From: Paramecium octaurelia
Lineage: Eukaryota; Ciliophora; Oligohymenophorea; Peniculida; Parameciidae
Assembly: GCA_905182995.1 (NCBI GenBank)
Contig: CAJJDP010000066.1
Span: forward strand, 429,212 to 493,211
DNA: 64,000 nucleotides
Direction: 5' to 3'
Shown here piece after piece: positions 48,364-61,400 of the stretch (position 1 is its first letter; each line of letters begins with the position of its first letter). Position numbers and translations under genes: made by a program. The notes beneath the pieces were generated by a model, which worked only from the letters and a program-made list of their open reading frames with translations, was not told the DNA's origin and did no database searches.

Positions 48364-51061
48364 ATGGTAAGTGCAATTTTTCGAGCTATTTAAAACACTT
48401 ATAATAAATTTACCTCTGCATCATATTAGCAGTGGAAGCAGTCAGAACATTAGATAGAGTTGGATTTTATATAAAAACCTGCTCTTTTGATATCTTTTTT
48501 ATTCGTTTTAACGAGATTGCTACTAACTTAAAGTGATATCGAACTTTATATTCAACTTGCTATTAATTGTGGATCACATTTGATATTATTTTTACTAATA
48601 TAACTCCATTAATCCTTCAAATCAGCATACTTGGAAATACCACGAATATCTCAACTTTTACTTTTAAATTGGTATTCCTATTACTTTTACTAGTCGAACT
48701 CCTCTTTTTTATTGATTTACACAACTGTAAATGTGGTTTAGTTCAATATATCATATAGTGTATCCTTCAAATTGATTCATTTAGGAATTTTTGTGACTGG
48801 TTATCTGTTGATAATTGAAGAAAAATCTAATGAATGCTTGGGTATTGTTATATCAATCATCCTCATGCATATTTTGAGAAAGGAACAAAATTTGATGTCA
48901 ATTTATTCAAAAATACAAGCACTGTTTCTAATCATAGATTCATTTCCTTCAGCCATGTGTATTGTTAAAAAAAATAAAAGTCAGTTACTTTATTCAAATA
49001 AGAGTTTTGAAAACTTATCCTTAACCCTTGAAGGGACAAATAGTTCAGAAACCGATCAATCACCTGATAGGATATAGAATTATTCAAAATTTCAATTACA
49101 TTTTTTATCTAATCTTTAATTGGCAGAACTGAATCAAAAAGGAATGTCACTAATAGATTTCGGAGATGAGTTCCAAATAGATTAATTTAAAATAAGGAAG
49201 GTTATATATAAAAAAGAGGAGGAAAGTCCTGAAAATAGTTCAAAGAAATTAATCTATAATTTAAATTAGAAAGAGAAACCAAATACAAAATTAAAATATC
49301 AATAACAATTTTTTTCAACATTCACCACAAAAGATGATGACTCAATTGTCAAAAAACAGTATACTGCAGATATTGCATTGCTTGTTGAATTAAGACATTA
49401 GCCTTATATGAATTTAAAAAGGAGACCACGGAAGAGATCATCATATAGAGTAAGTATCAATAAACCCTCAACACCAACCAGTGGAAAAATGTCCTTTGAG
49501 CAAATGATTAGGGAAAATCCTAATTAAAAAAACCCTGGGTAATCTCCCTCAACGATGTAACATGAAATGAAGTTCCTAATTCATGTCATAGAAAATTACA
49601 AATTGTTCAATGATGATGATGAATTGTAACTATTTTATTTACAAGAATTGAATCCAGTTCTATTATAAACCAGCTTGAAAAAATTAGAATCAGTCAAGAA
49701 AAATTTATTAAGATCCATTTCACATGAATTATTAACTAATTTAAATGCAGCTTATGGTTACATAAAATAGTGTTAGGATAGACTATTAAAAGGCGAAGAA
49801 ATGTCAGAATAATTGGCTTGTGCCTTGAGATATACTAAATTGTAGTTATTCAAAGTTTAAGACTTTTTTGATTATAGATATTTACTAGATGATAAATTAA
49901 AGTTAAGAGAAGACAAGTTTGAACTGATCAATGCAATAACAGAATGTGTAGATTTAATCAAAGATCAGATCTCCAGAAAACAATTGAGTTATGAATTAGA
50001 TATCCCAGGCAATTGTACCTATATTATTTCAGGGGATAGACAAAGATTTTGTTAAGTAATTTTAAATCTATTGACTAATGCAATTAAATTTACTTTACAA
50101 GGAGGAATCACAGTGGAAGTGAAAAAAAAAACTTATGTTCCTTCCTATTTCGGTATAATAGATGAAGTTTAATCCTAAATCTATTTGGATGATTCTAATT
50201 TATTGGAAATCCATATCAAGGATAGTGGAGTAGGAATGGATGAAGAAGAATTGATAACACTAAGAAAGAAGGTATTCAAATTATAATTTAATATAGTTGT
50301 ATGGTGCAGATGAAGATGAAAAGGTTTCAAAATAATCAGTGGGTATAGGTTTGGGTTTGTAAGTATGCAAATCTATTATTCGTTAATTGGCACCTTCTCA
50401 TTTCAATTCACTATTTGTAGAATCAGTTAAGGATAGCGGATCTTAATTTTATTTTTGTTTAAAGTACTTAGAAGAAAAGTCTTCAGTTTAAAAGTCATAA
50501 TAATTAACTTTACCATTATAAGAGGCTTAGAGTGCATCTGTCAAAGTATTAAATTACAAAAAGGGGCACTCTTAAAATGGAATGACTTTTTTTAAGAAAC
50601 CTAGTTCTCATGATATATCCATTGAAATTCCAAGGAAAATTTAATTTTAATGTAATTGCTAGACCATTTTAATTGTGGATGACGAATAATTTAACATTGA
50701 TGTGATTGGCCACATCATAAAGGAAATGGGATTTGTGATTGAGTTTGCATTCAATGGTAAATAAGCAGCAGAAAAAGTTTCGAAAAAATTATAGGATAAA
50801 TGTAGTGGTAAATGCACTGGTTATCATTGTATCCTTATGGATATCAATATGCCTATAATGAGTGGTTGGGAGGCGGTTTAAATAATAAGATAGATTGAAT
50901 GCCAATTATAATTGATCAGAGCTATACCAGTCATTGCAGTCACAGCGTTTTGCAGTATATCTGATTAGGAGAAAAGTATTAACGAAGGTTTTGATGGAGT
51001 TATTATTAAGCCAGCTACAAAAGAAAAAATTAAAATGGTTTTCGAAAATCTAAATCTATGA
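48364..51061 (+). CDS. Hybrid sensor histidine kinase with receiver domain
   Basis: About 890 residues with one 25-nt intron (about 50271-50295, GTATTC..TAG). Residues 30-180 hold about five to six hydrophobic segments (membrane input region). After a polar linker comes the kinase core: H box SISHELLTNLNAAYGYIKQ near 49716, N box ILNLLTNAIKFTLQ near 50060, G1 IKDSGVGMDEEEL near 50217, G2 VGIGLGLQVC near 50340. The receiver shows ILIVDDEQFN near 50670, LMDINMPIMSGW near 50837 and IIKPATK near 51003. All signature residues for His-Asp phosphorelay are present. It is divergently placed to the kinase at 43228-46194; the two share architecture and may be old paralogues (inference). Confidence 0.85.
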
Positions 51062-51100
51062 CTATAGAACTTGTATATGAATAAATATAATAATAGTAAA

Positions 51101-52403
51101 TCAAGATATTGGTTTTTTGAGTTCTTTTCTATTTGACATTTATGATGATCTTCGTTAAGCCTATTCTAAAAGATTGAGCATTTATAATCCTGTTTCTTCC
51201 TCTTATTATCTATCTTTGGAGCCGATTCCTAGTTTATCAATAAATATTCTTACTTCTTTATTGTTGCAAAGGTCTCAAAGGTTTTCTTTCCTATTTATCT
51301 AAAGTGTCTCTCATTATTGATTATAACTCTTCATACTAACTCTTCAATTTATTGTATTTTTTCTCAGCAGCCTCATCTAACTCTTTATATTGAAGTTCCA
51401 AGCTTTAAGCAACTTCAATCTATCTTTAATATAATTGATTCATGTCCTCATGGTATTGGTTTCTCAATTCGACTTCCTTTTACTCTATCTCTTCAATTAG
51501 CTTTTACTCCTTCTAAGCCAAATTAAATTTCATCTAATCCATTTCTTATTGTAATTGTTGATATTTTTATTTTTCCTAAAAAATCTCTATTTACAATTGT
51601 TCCACTCTAATTTACTTCTCCTTTTTCAAAGCTTCATTATCCAAATCGAATTACTTTTTCTATTCCTACAATCTTTTTCTTAAAATTTCACAATTACTTC
51701 TTTCAACATCCAATTGGTCACTTATTTTCTGTAGTTTTTGATCATATTATGTCTTCTATAACCTTAAGGATTATTCATTTTCTTATTTTTATTATTATAA
51801 TTAATAGGTAAATGTGTCAGTCAATTGTTTAATTTCCTTATGTTTTTATTCTTCAAACAATTACAATGTTTAATCTTTATCCATCAAGGTTCTATTTTTC
51901 CATTATTCTAATTCTTAACATCTTAATTGTTCCATCTTTTTAATCTCCTTAACATTCCTTTCCAATAATTGTGATTTTTCTCTCTAAAATTCACTAATCT
52001 ACAGTTATTATTCTCTTTGTTGTTTACTCTTTAGATTACTGATTTCTTCAATATTTTAGATTTTAATATTTTAAATTTCATCTTACAAACCTTAGATTTC
52101 ATCTTTCAACAATTTTACACACTTTTCCTTTTCCATCTCGGCTGCATGAGATTAGTAGGCCAGATCTTCCTTTAGAATCTTAATCTCCAACTCGTATTAT
52201 TACTTAAATCTATTATTATTATTTATAAGGTACCTCTCCTTCTCTTGATTCATCTTGTACTCAATTTCCTTTTATTTGACAGTCAGAATTTGCTATATCT
52301 TTTATTCATCTTTCATCAATGATGATTTTGGCATCACATTCTCTTGATCTTTAAGTGTTCTTGACAGACCCAAAGCAAGTTTATCTTCAAATCGATTAAT
52401 CAT
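51101..52403 (-). CDS. Long coiled-coil protein
   Basis: About 425 residues with one 25-nt intron near the 3' end (GTAAGAATATT..TAG, after QQQR). Apart from a short N-terminus and a polar tail (QEEETGLQMLNLLEQAQRRS) the whole protein is heptad-type coiled coil rich in Glu, Lys and Gln (for example LQDEIQNIKIQNIEEISNLK). No other domain is seen. Such proteins in ciliates are often basal-body or cytoskeletal components (inference). It ends 39 bp from the convergent kinase stop and lies head-to-tail with a second coiled-coil gene. Confidence 0.7.
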
Positions 52404-52548
52404 TAAATTTAACAGTTAAAAAAATTAATATTTATTCCTAAAATCAATAGTTTTCTATAAATCCCTTAAAACATCCTCACATTTATGTTTAACGAATCAC
52501 TTTATAAATAAATATTAGTTATAATACTTTTTAGTTTAATATATATAT

Positions 52549-54004
52549 TCATTGATACTTCTGTGGTTGATAAGGTCTTCTATTTTCGAATTTACTCGAA
52601 AAGCTAGTTTAGTTGATAGTCTAATAAATTGATCTCTCTATGTTTTGATGAATCTACCCTCCCAATTCTTCTAGTTGTAACTTCAATCTTTCAATGTGTT
52701 CCTCCATTTATTTTCTTGTCTACACAAATTAATTTCAATAAAATTACTTCTTCTGATTAATTCAATTTTCTTGCCAAATCATCCTTTTCCTTCTCTAAGT
52801 CTCTTTTTTCTTAAGCATTGATTTCTTAAGCCTCCGCCATTTAATGAGCATAAAGTTCTTTGATTTTTTAGACTTATTTTTGTAAGTCCATGGTCTCAGC
52901 TTGTAATTGTTTTATAATCTAATCTTTAGATTATAATTCATTTCTTAACTTTTCTCTCACCTAATTAGTTTATTTGAATTAAGAATCAAGTTCACTAATT
53001 TCTTACTTAAATCTTGTGTAATTTTGATCATATTCCATTTATTTCTGTTTTAAAAGTCTTTCTTTATCGGCCAGTTGTGAAAGTGTATTATTATAATCTT
53101 TTGCTAATTTATCTCTTCCTTCTTCTGAGGCTTTTAATTTTTATTCTACATTTCGTAAATGTCCAAGATATTTTCTCATTTCCTCATCTTATACTCTTAC
53201 AACAGTTTCTCTAATATTTTCTTCGGCTTCCATTTTTATTCTCATATTCTCATTCATTAGATTAGAAATGTCTTGATTTAAATCTTAAGCCTGTGTCTTG
53301 AGACTTCTAATTTATGCTTCTGCATCTTCTTTCTAAATTTTATAAGTTTGAGTCATGTCTGATAATTTTTGATCATGTGATTTGATGAGTCTCTCAAATT
53401 CAATTCTATATTTTTCATCGTTTTATTGTAATTATCTTTGATAATTTTAATCATTTACCTATTTAACTACTTATTCCTGTCTTCGTATTCCCTTAATCTT
53501 TAGTTATATGATTCCTATCCTCTTATGAATTCATTTCTCATAGCAACATTTTCCTATTCTAGAGAATCGTTTCTCATCATCGTGTCTTATAATTTGTAAC
53601 TAATTATAGTGAATTTGATACTCCAATTCTTAGATGATGTTTTCCTTTCTCTAATTATCATCCCTGAGTGCTATGATCTTAGTTTCAAACTCTATCCTCA
53701 TTTATCTTTCATTCTCTAAATTATTTTCTAGTTGTTGTCTCACATTTTTCATGTTCTTTCTCTCTTCATCTAATCTAAACTCTAGATCTGATAGGATTTA
53801 TCCGTTGCTTTGTAATTCATTTAGATTTTTATCATATCTCTAATGATAATCTCTTAAATAATCTTCTTAGGGCATTTATTAAGCATATGGGTTGCCATAC
53901 CTGCTATTCATTTATTAAGACTGACTAGGCTGGCCTTAATAACCGAAAGGCTTTTAAGGTTAGTAGTACTTCTAGGACATTCCTGCTTATGAATTATTAT
54001 ACAT
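52549..54004 (-). CDS. Long coiled-coil protein with Gln/Tyr/Pro-rich N-terminus
   Basis: From the ATG at 54004 the first ~50 residues are low-complexity (YQPQKPFGYQGQPSQSQQMN), then coiled coil for most of the length (DLEFRLDEERKNMKNVRQQL; MEEHIERLKLQLEELG). It ends RRPYQPQKYQ, which echoes the N-terminal YQPQK motif. Short introns are needed in the middle and were not all placed. It shares orientation and composition with the preceding coiled-coil gene; similarity beyond composition was not shown. Confidence 0.6.
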
Positions 54005-54071
54005 ATTTTTTAAAATCTAACTGATTAATTAAACAATTTCTCCTCATTAATGTGTAATTAATATTTTAGTT

Positions 54072-56372
54072 ATGAATTAAAGAAACTTAGAGGATAAACC
54101 TGTAGATTAATATGAGATGTCATCTCCATTTCTTGAGGATGGAATCAATAAATCTAATAAATAACCGTTGCTGTTGATTAACGAAAAGAGCGATTCTTTT
54201 CTATCAAGCAATTATAAGATTGGCACTCCTGGTTTCAAAGGTACTTTTAATTCAGGGTCCATTGATTACGGTTATGCATTATTGAACTATTTTGATGAAG
54301 GAGAAGAAATAGCTGGAAATAGGAATGATTAAATAGTAAAAAACCCTAATTCCACAAATAGTTTGTATATATGTAAATATCTTGAATATATGTTAAGTTT
54401 ATTAAAAACTTCCAGTTTTTTTACCAAATTCTGTTGTTATGTTGATTTGGAAGGCCATCATTGCTGGGATAATTCTGCTCTATTTTTTCGTGGTACCAAT
54501 CACAGTGTGTTATGGTAGTGATGTTTGGGTATTAATACTATTAATTCAAGATTTTCTTGCCCAGCACTAAGTACATAATAGATTCATTATCTTTCCTCTT
54601 CTTGTTACTCGACATAGCTTTAGAATTTCTGACAGCCTTTTATGAACACGGAAATTTAATTACAGATAAAGAAAGAATAGCTTATTAGTATTTGAGATTA
54701 AACTTTGTATTAGATATTCTTGGCACTTTGGCCTTTGGTGTTCAATCATTCACACCAAATGACTCAATTAATCTAATTTTGTTGTTATTTTACTTAAAAT
54801 ACCCTGCACTTACAAAAATAGATTATCTTTTTGAAGAAGCTACATTATTGTATCGAACATTAAGAACCATCTACAATGTAGGAAAGATTATTGTATTGCT
54901 TCAATTTTGCTTTTTGATATTTTCCTGTATATTTTATGTGATAGGAAAATCCAGTGTTGAAGCAGGATATAATTCCTGGTTATTAAACGATGGTAATTTC
55001 GGAGTTATAGGAGAACTGAATCCTGGATTTTAATTTTTCTTCTCGTACTACTTTGGATTAGGAACTATGACAACAACTATGGGATATGGTGACATTACAC
55101 CATTGAATGTTTTTGAATGCACTTGGTGTCTTGGAGGAATATTTTTTGCTGTTTTCATCTTCTAAGTTAATGTTAATTCACTATTTAAAATTATGGAAGA
55201 GTTTAATGTTCACCCCATAAAGATATTCAAAAAAAGAATAACAGTAAATAGATTTATGCAATCTAAATCAGTTCCATTGGCAGTTTAAGAAAGAGTCAGA
55301 AGATATTTGAATGAGCATTGGTATGAAGAAGGAACAAGAGATTTGACCTTAGAGTAGGAAATTTTCGCTGAGTTGGCCCCTGAAATCAAGGAAGAATTAT
55401 TTTATAATTCTTATGGTAAAATGTTTGACTAAATTCCATTTATGTCTAAGACTTTCTCAATTGAATTTTTAAGATCCCTTTCAATCAAAATTGAGGAAAT
55501 TAGTTTTGCTTAAAATGAAATTATTTTCTTAGACAATGTTGATTATCTCCTAGATGATTATTCTATTTATTTCATAGATTATGGTTCAATTCTCATTTTC
55601 GCCAACACCGGAGAATAGAGGCCTTTTTGGATCAAATAATTAGAGTCGCAGCAATATTTTGGCGAGTGGTCTTTTTTGACTGGTAGACCTAGATTAGCAT
55701 CTGCCTCTTCCATTTCTTATAGCAGGTTATACAAATTAAAGAGAGAGGTTTTTATGGATATCCTTGGATCTTTTTAGGATGATTTTGAAAAATATTGGAT
55801 GATTCGAGATAAATTGATTTATTCTAATGACTTTAATGTAATAAATAGTATTTGTTGGAATTGTGAATCAGATTCTCATTACGCAACTAAATGTCCTGTA
55901 ACTCACTATACCCCACAAATAACAAAGGTAATTTGAAAATTCATTCATAGGAACTAACAATCAGTTTATAAACTGAATAGAAACGAAGTTAATATGATAG
56001 AAAATAGAAAGTAAGATGGCACACTATTTTAAGATCGTCTTCTCAGTTGTAAAAAACAGAGAGTTTGAGAGAATAAAAATAAGTAAATGATGAGTTAAAT
56101 TTTAGAATCAAGAGAACCAGGCTTAATAAGCAAACAATGTAGTTTAACAAATATAGGATCAGCAATCATAGAAACAAAAGTAAATATTTGATAAACCATA
56201 CTAATTTAAACATTACTTTCCTAAATTCAATTACCATCAAATTTAAGCCTTTTAGAATCAAGCAGCTATTTCAAAAATTACCAATCTTAGGAAATCTGCT
56301 ATGTATATTCCAAGCACAGCATATCGTTAAACAAAACAATCTGCCATTTTTGTTTGGCCAAAATAGAGTTGA
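54072..56372 (+). CDS. CNBD-type voltage-gated K+ channel with C-terminal zinc knuckle
   Basis: About 730 residues. Introns include one of 22 nt after GSDVW, 23 nt after QITK, and 23 nt after EQKQ. Membrane segments S1-S6 are visible; the weakly charged S4-like stretch is LYRTLRTIYNVGKI. The pore is YYFGLGTMTTTMGYGDITPL, with the K+ filter GYGD. After S6 comes a C-linker (LAVQERVRRYLNEHWYEEG) and a cyclic-nucleotide-binding-like fold (YLLDDYSIYFIDYGSILIF, FGEWSFLTG). The C-terminus then has CWNCESDSHYATKCP, a CCHC zinc knuckle, and a long Gln-rich tail. Family members set membrane potential and so ciliary beating and behaviour in Paramecium. Whether cNMP binds is not clear. Confidence 0.85.
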
Positions 56373-56392
56373 TGTTTTAATAAAATTTAATT

Positions 56393-57970
56393 ATGATAAA
56401 ATCATTTGGTTATCTAGTATGTGGAGCTGTTATGATTCCATCAATCACGTATCTCAAAGATTAAAGCTAGATTGGCTGGCTCAACTGTGTATCTTTATCC
56501 TGAATTTCGAACGAATCCGACATAATTTTGGCTTGCATTTTAAAGAGTTTATAGAGTTGTAAAAGCTGGCACTAATATGGCTTTAGCATACCTAACACAG
56601 CCAGATCAACCTATGGATGATAAGCATTATTATGGGGCCCTTTAACTGAGATCAGCCTTCTAGTAGAATAAAGGTTTGTACATCAAATTTGGATAGATTT
56701 TAGGATCAGTAAATTGTGAAAATATTTGTAGCTTGACATCATTATACCTGAGCCATATAGGGCAACATTTGAAGTTATGTGCACTTAGAATATTGAAACA
56801 CCCTTCGAAGATATTGAGAGATAAATACATCTTTCAACAGGTAAAACCATAGAGGATTTATTTTAATCTTTCACAAAAAAGCCTATCTCATCTGCATCAA
56901 TAGCCCAAGTGCATTAAGCATTTTTGAAGGATGGTAGAGAAGTTGCGGTAAAAATTCAGCATCCTTGGTTGAAAGAGTAAATAGATGGAGATGTTAAACT
57001 AATTAGTTTGTTTACAGATGTAGCTGAGTTTATCTTTAAAGGGTTTAAATACAAATGGTTGGCTGAAGAATTGTAAGTGAATTTACCAAAGGAGCTTGAT
57101 TTTCATGGAGAAATCAATAATGCTAAAAGAATTAAAGAAATTCTTAAACCATTTCCTGATATCTATATTCCGAAGGTTTATGAAGAATATTGCAATGACA
57201 GAATGATTGTAATGGAGTTTATTCACGGCACTCCTCTGTCTGATATTCTGAGAGAAAAAGAGAAACACGATTTTAATTACCCTAAAATAGCTCATACTAT
57301 TTCAACTGCATTTGCTCATTAGATATTCAAACATGGATTTGTACATTCAGATCCTCATAAAGGTAACATTATGGTTAGAAAATTAAATGGAAAATAACAA
57401 GTAGTCTTATTAGATCATGGTCTCTACACAAATTTAAATGAAAAAACTAAACTCAGTTATTCTTTGTTATGGCAAGGCATTTTAGAGATGAATTTAGATT
57501 ACATAAAATAAGCAACCACTGAGTTAGGAGCCGCTTAAAATTATAAATTATTTGCTTCAATGGTTACAAGCAAAAGATTTTCAGATTTGATGAATACTTC
57601 TATGAATATGTCGGACAGATTAAAAAGACCCAAAGATTAAGATGAAATTGCTATATTGATTTAAAAGGCTGCCAAAAAACATAAACAAATAACAATAATC
57701 TTAAATTAGATTGATAGGTAATTGTAATATGTTTAAAGTAGAAAACTTTTGATGTTATTCAAAATAAATGACTTCCTAAAGAATATTGAATTTAGATTAG
57801 GAAATCCAATTGATAGCTGTTAAATTACATATAATTATGTATCTATGGTGAATTATGAAGATAAAATTAAAAAGCAAAATTTTCTTAGAAGAATGATATA
57901 TAAATTCCGGCTCATGTTGCATAAAGTAAAATTTGAAATTTTAAGTATTGTTATGAGTATTATTATGTGA
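56393..57970 (+). CDS. ADCK/ABC1 (UbiB) family atypical kinase-like protein
   Basis: About 510 residues. Introns of 22 nt (after PSIT near 56450) and 23 nt (after QILGS near 56690) are inferred. An N-terminal hydrophobic segment (GYLVCGAVMIPSIT) is followed by the family's KxGQ motif (GLYIKFGQILGS), then SSASIAQVHQA (Ala-rich loop), VAVKIQHP (Lys of the VAVK-type strand), ELDFHGEINNA, VHSDPHKGNIMV (catalytic HxDxHxGN type) and LLDHGL. This fits the ADCK1/5-like branch. Relatives act in mitochondria on coenzyme Q or lipid homeostasis. It starts 20 bp after the channel stop. Confidence 0.85.
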
Positions 57971-58013
57971 AAATGTGTATGACATATTATGAATATTTTT
58001 ATTAAATTTAATT

Positions 58014-58257
58014 ATGAATATTGAGTGGAAATTATAGAATATTGTCAAAGCCTTAGGTATGACTTGTTTATAATTAATAAGGTTTCTTTTGTTTATTTAC
58101 TATGCCTCCATATGCATTCTATTGGAAATATAGTTCAATGAGTAATAATAATGTTTATTTTTTAGAAAGTTTTGAAAAAGGAATCTACAATGACTTTAAC
58201 AGAGTGCACAGCAAAGGAAAATCCTTAGCCGATATCCCTAAAAAAGAAAAAATATGA
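58014..58257 (+). CDS. Small single-span protein
   Basis: Sixty to seventy residues from the ATG at 58014. A 25-nt intron (GTATGAC..AAG) joins MNIEWKLQNIVKALG to FFCLFTMPPYAFYWKY. A second candidate intron of 33 nt (multiple of three, contains TGA in one register) may also be removed. It has one hydrophobic span and a charged C-terminus ending PKKEKI. The size and layout fit a small mitochondrial membrane subunit (inference). Confidence 0.45.
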
Positions 58258-58437
58258 TAATTCTCTATTTATTTCAATAAATTACAAATTGCTCAATTTT
58301 CTTAAACTCTCTTAATCAACTCCAAATTTCTGTTTGTGTCTTGAGAGCTGTAATATTCAAACAGCAGTTCGAAATCTTTCAACATAAAACCTTGTTTATA
58401 ATTTATTTTATCAATTTTAATTATAAATCAATAAAAA

Positions 58438-61400
58438 ATGGATGAAGCTTAGAAAAATTATCTAAATTTATTGAAGAAGACATTTGAAAAAAGGCAAGAG
58501 TTTATTAGATACGATGTTGTGCTCTTTTAACAATTCAGAAATAAATTGACTGTTCACAGCGCAGCAATCTCAAGGAATTCAGAAATGCTTGTTTGTGGTT
58601 GTAGCAAGGTGTGTTGTATCTTATAATTATGATAATAGAGTATCATTATATTATATGACCTTATATCCAAACAAGCTATAAAGGCAACTAATAAAAAGCA
58701 ATTGCAATTTAGAAAACATCAAATAGTAACTGTTGCATTTTCGAATTGTTATGACTATATCATCGCAGGTAAAAATAAAAATAATTTAGGAAATACTATG
58801 GGGGATTTGCTTATATATGAAATTTCGATTGACATTTAAAATTAGAAATTTGAGTTAGATCTTATGAGATTTGTCCCGTAATATCATGAAAAAGCATTGC
58901 AAATAATTTTTCACTCAAGCATTGATCATTTATTAACAATCAGCAGTGACAAACTTAGAGTTACCATGATAAGTGAGTTTATTCATCATGAAAACATTGA
59001 TGAATCTTAAATTTAAATCAGTCAAAATTTAGGAGGGGCTACAACTTCCAAATTATCCTATCATAATGGTCATTATTATTTATACATAGGAATGAGAAAC
59101 AATAAAATAGTTCAAATTAGATCATGTAATTTACACTTTTAATTAATTTAGCCCAACTATATTCAAAACCTAAAAACGAAACATTTGTTTACTCGATTAA
59201 TAGCTCAAGTTCAGTGATTAGTAAACTCGAAGTATCGAATGATCAGTCACTACTCGCCATTGCCTATCAAAGTGCATAGTAAGAGTAAGGAAACTTGTAG
59301 ATTGTGTATTTAAAAAAGGGAAAATAAATATATTCATAAAATGGGATAACAAAATTAAAAATAAGTTAGCTTTTATTCTTTAACTCGAATTCTCACTTAT
59401 GTATTAGTTCTTGGGATGGAACCTTTCATATTTTGGACATCAAAAGCAAAGAAATATTAAAGACATACTCTCATGTAATGCATGAATAAGGAGTGATAAC
59501 CTTCTTTCCTTTAACAGAGGTTTCAGAGTTCCCAAATCTAATATCGGTAGGGCAGGATCATCAAATAAAGAAATATTATTTTGGAAAAATAAAAGAATAG
59601 CTTTTCGAATATATTCCATTCATTTTTTGGGTTGAGCAAAGAATAAGATAAGAGCTATAATTCTAGAGTGAATTGCATAATTATTAGAAATTACTTTACA
59701 TAGAAAGCATGGGAGTAGATAGCGTTAAAATGAGAGAATTAAATTAAAGTATCTTTGGATTCGAAAAATTCGACCCACTAATAAAAAGAATAATAGACTA
59801 TAGCGAATACAAGGAGAGGGCATTCTATTTATATAAAAAATATGAATCAGAAATGTAACAAACAATTGCCTCTTCAATATAGAGACCGAATAAATTACCT
59901 CCATTAGATTTACAGTAAAAGAATCCATAAGTCGATGCTCCTTAAAATCTTATTTAAAGTGGGATTTTAGTAAATCCAATTTAAGCTCAAGAACCATTAA
60001 AAATATTTTCTGAATATTTTTCATTCACTTTTAAACGAATTTCTGACACAATTATCTATGAAAGAATTAAGTTGATGGTTCTATAGAAATGCAATTTCAT
60101 TTTTGATGAAAGATACCCCTTCAAATAGCATTTATTCTCCAATCTAAAACGAATGAAAAACTTAAAATACTTAGATCTTTCATATAATTCGTTGTATCTT
60201 GAAGATGTATTATAAATTTTAGAATAACTCAAAAATGTCACTTTGTTGGATTTCTTAAGTTTAGCTCATAATAATTTAGGAGATAGTTCAACTATTAAAT
60301 TTAATAACTCTGACGCCATAATGAGACTTTTAGATGAAGTTGAAGCAATATCCTTAAGGTCTAATAATTTATCTGATATTGATGGAGAATCTATTTTGAA
60401 TCAAATAAAACATGTAAGGATATTTAATAAATTCAATAGTTTAAAAAATTAAAAATTTTAGATGTGTCTGGTAATTTATCCTTTAAAGATAAGACCTTAT
60501 AGGCGTTATAGAGAATAACAATTCTGTAAAATAAAATTGAATTTTCTTCCTAAAGAAATGATTTTCTGAACTTCTTAAATAACATTAAAATTCTATAAGA
60601 GAATGAATAATAAGAAGAACTTGAAGATTAGATGAAATCTTAAGATAAGCAAAGCAATTTAGGAGAAAATGAAAAATTAATTGAAAACCTGCCTGAGCAA
60701 CAACCTTCCTAGACTTTGGATAGATCTGCTTCAATTTCTAGCTCTGGTAATTATATGTCATTGCAATTATTATGTATTTAATTTTAAAAGGAGGTTTGTG
60801 AATAAGCAATGAAAACAGCAACAGATTTTTTGGTTTAAAGGAAAATAACAAACTTATACATATATGTTGTCGATAACAAGGAGGATGATGTGTGGGAGAC
60901 ATCAATTTCAATCTATTATACTAGAGGGCTGAAAAAACTGAATGATTACATATTTGGTTGTTTAGGAGGAATTATTTTGGTGTTTTTTTCATGTTTTGTA
61001 GGGATTTATTAAAACATCAGATAGGAAGGTTTCTATTGTATTAGAAGAATTTTTTGCACAAATTATTGTTTATGGAAATATTTAGCTTGTGGATTTTGTA
61101 CTTTCTTAACTACATCTTTTGGAAAGTTTATTGTTAAATTATTTGGTGTAGAATAATCCTACTTTGAGTATAACCCTAAAATAATTAGTCTAGAATAAGA
61201 ATTAATAAATATCAAATATATAGGATTTGTCCTTTTTACAATATATTTTATTAGCTACTATTTTGTAGTAGTCTTTTTACCTATAATATTTGTGAATGCT
61301 TGTTCTGGTCAATAATGGTTAGGTCATTTGATTTATATCGCTTTTGCTTGTTATTCTTTTCTTGTCGAAGGCTATCTTGGTTTAACAATCAGTAATCTTA

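Noticed and set aside
56188..56562. Plus-strand frame of 124 codons
   Set aside because: Splicing the channel (23-nt intron) and the ADCK gene gives better frames for the same bases; this frame spans both genes.
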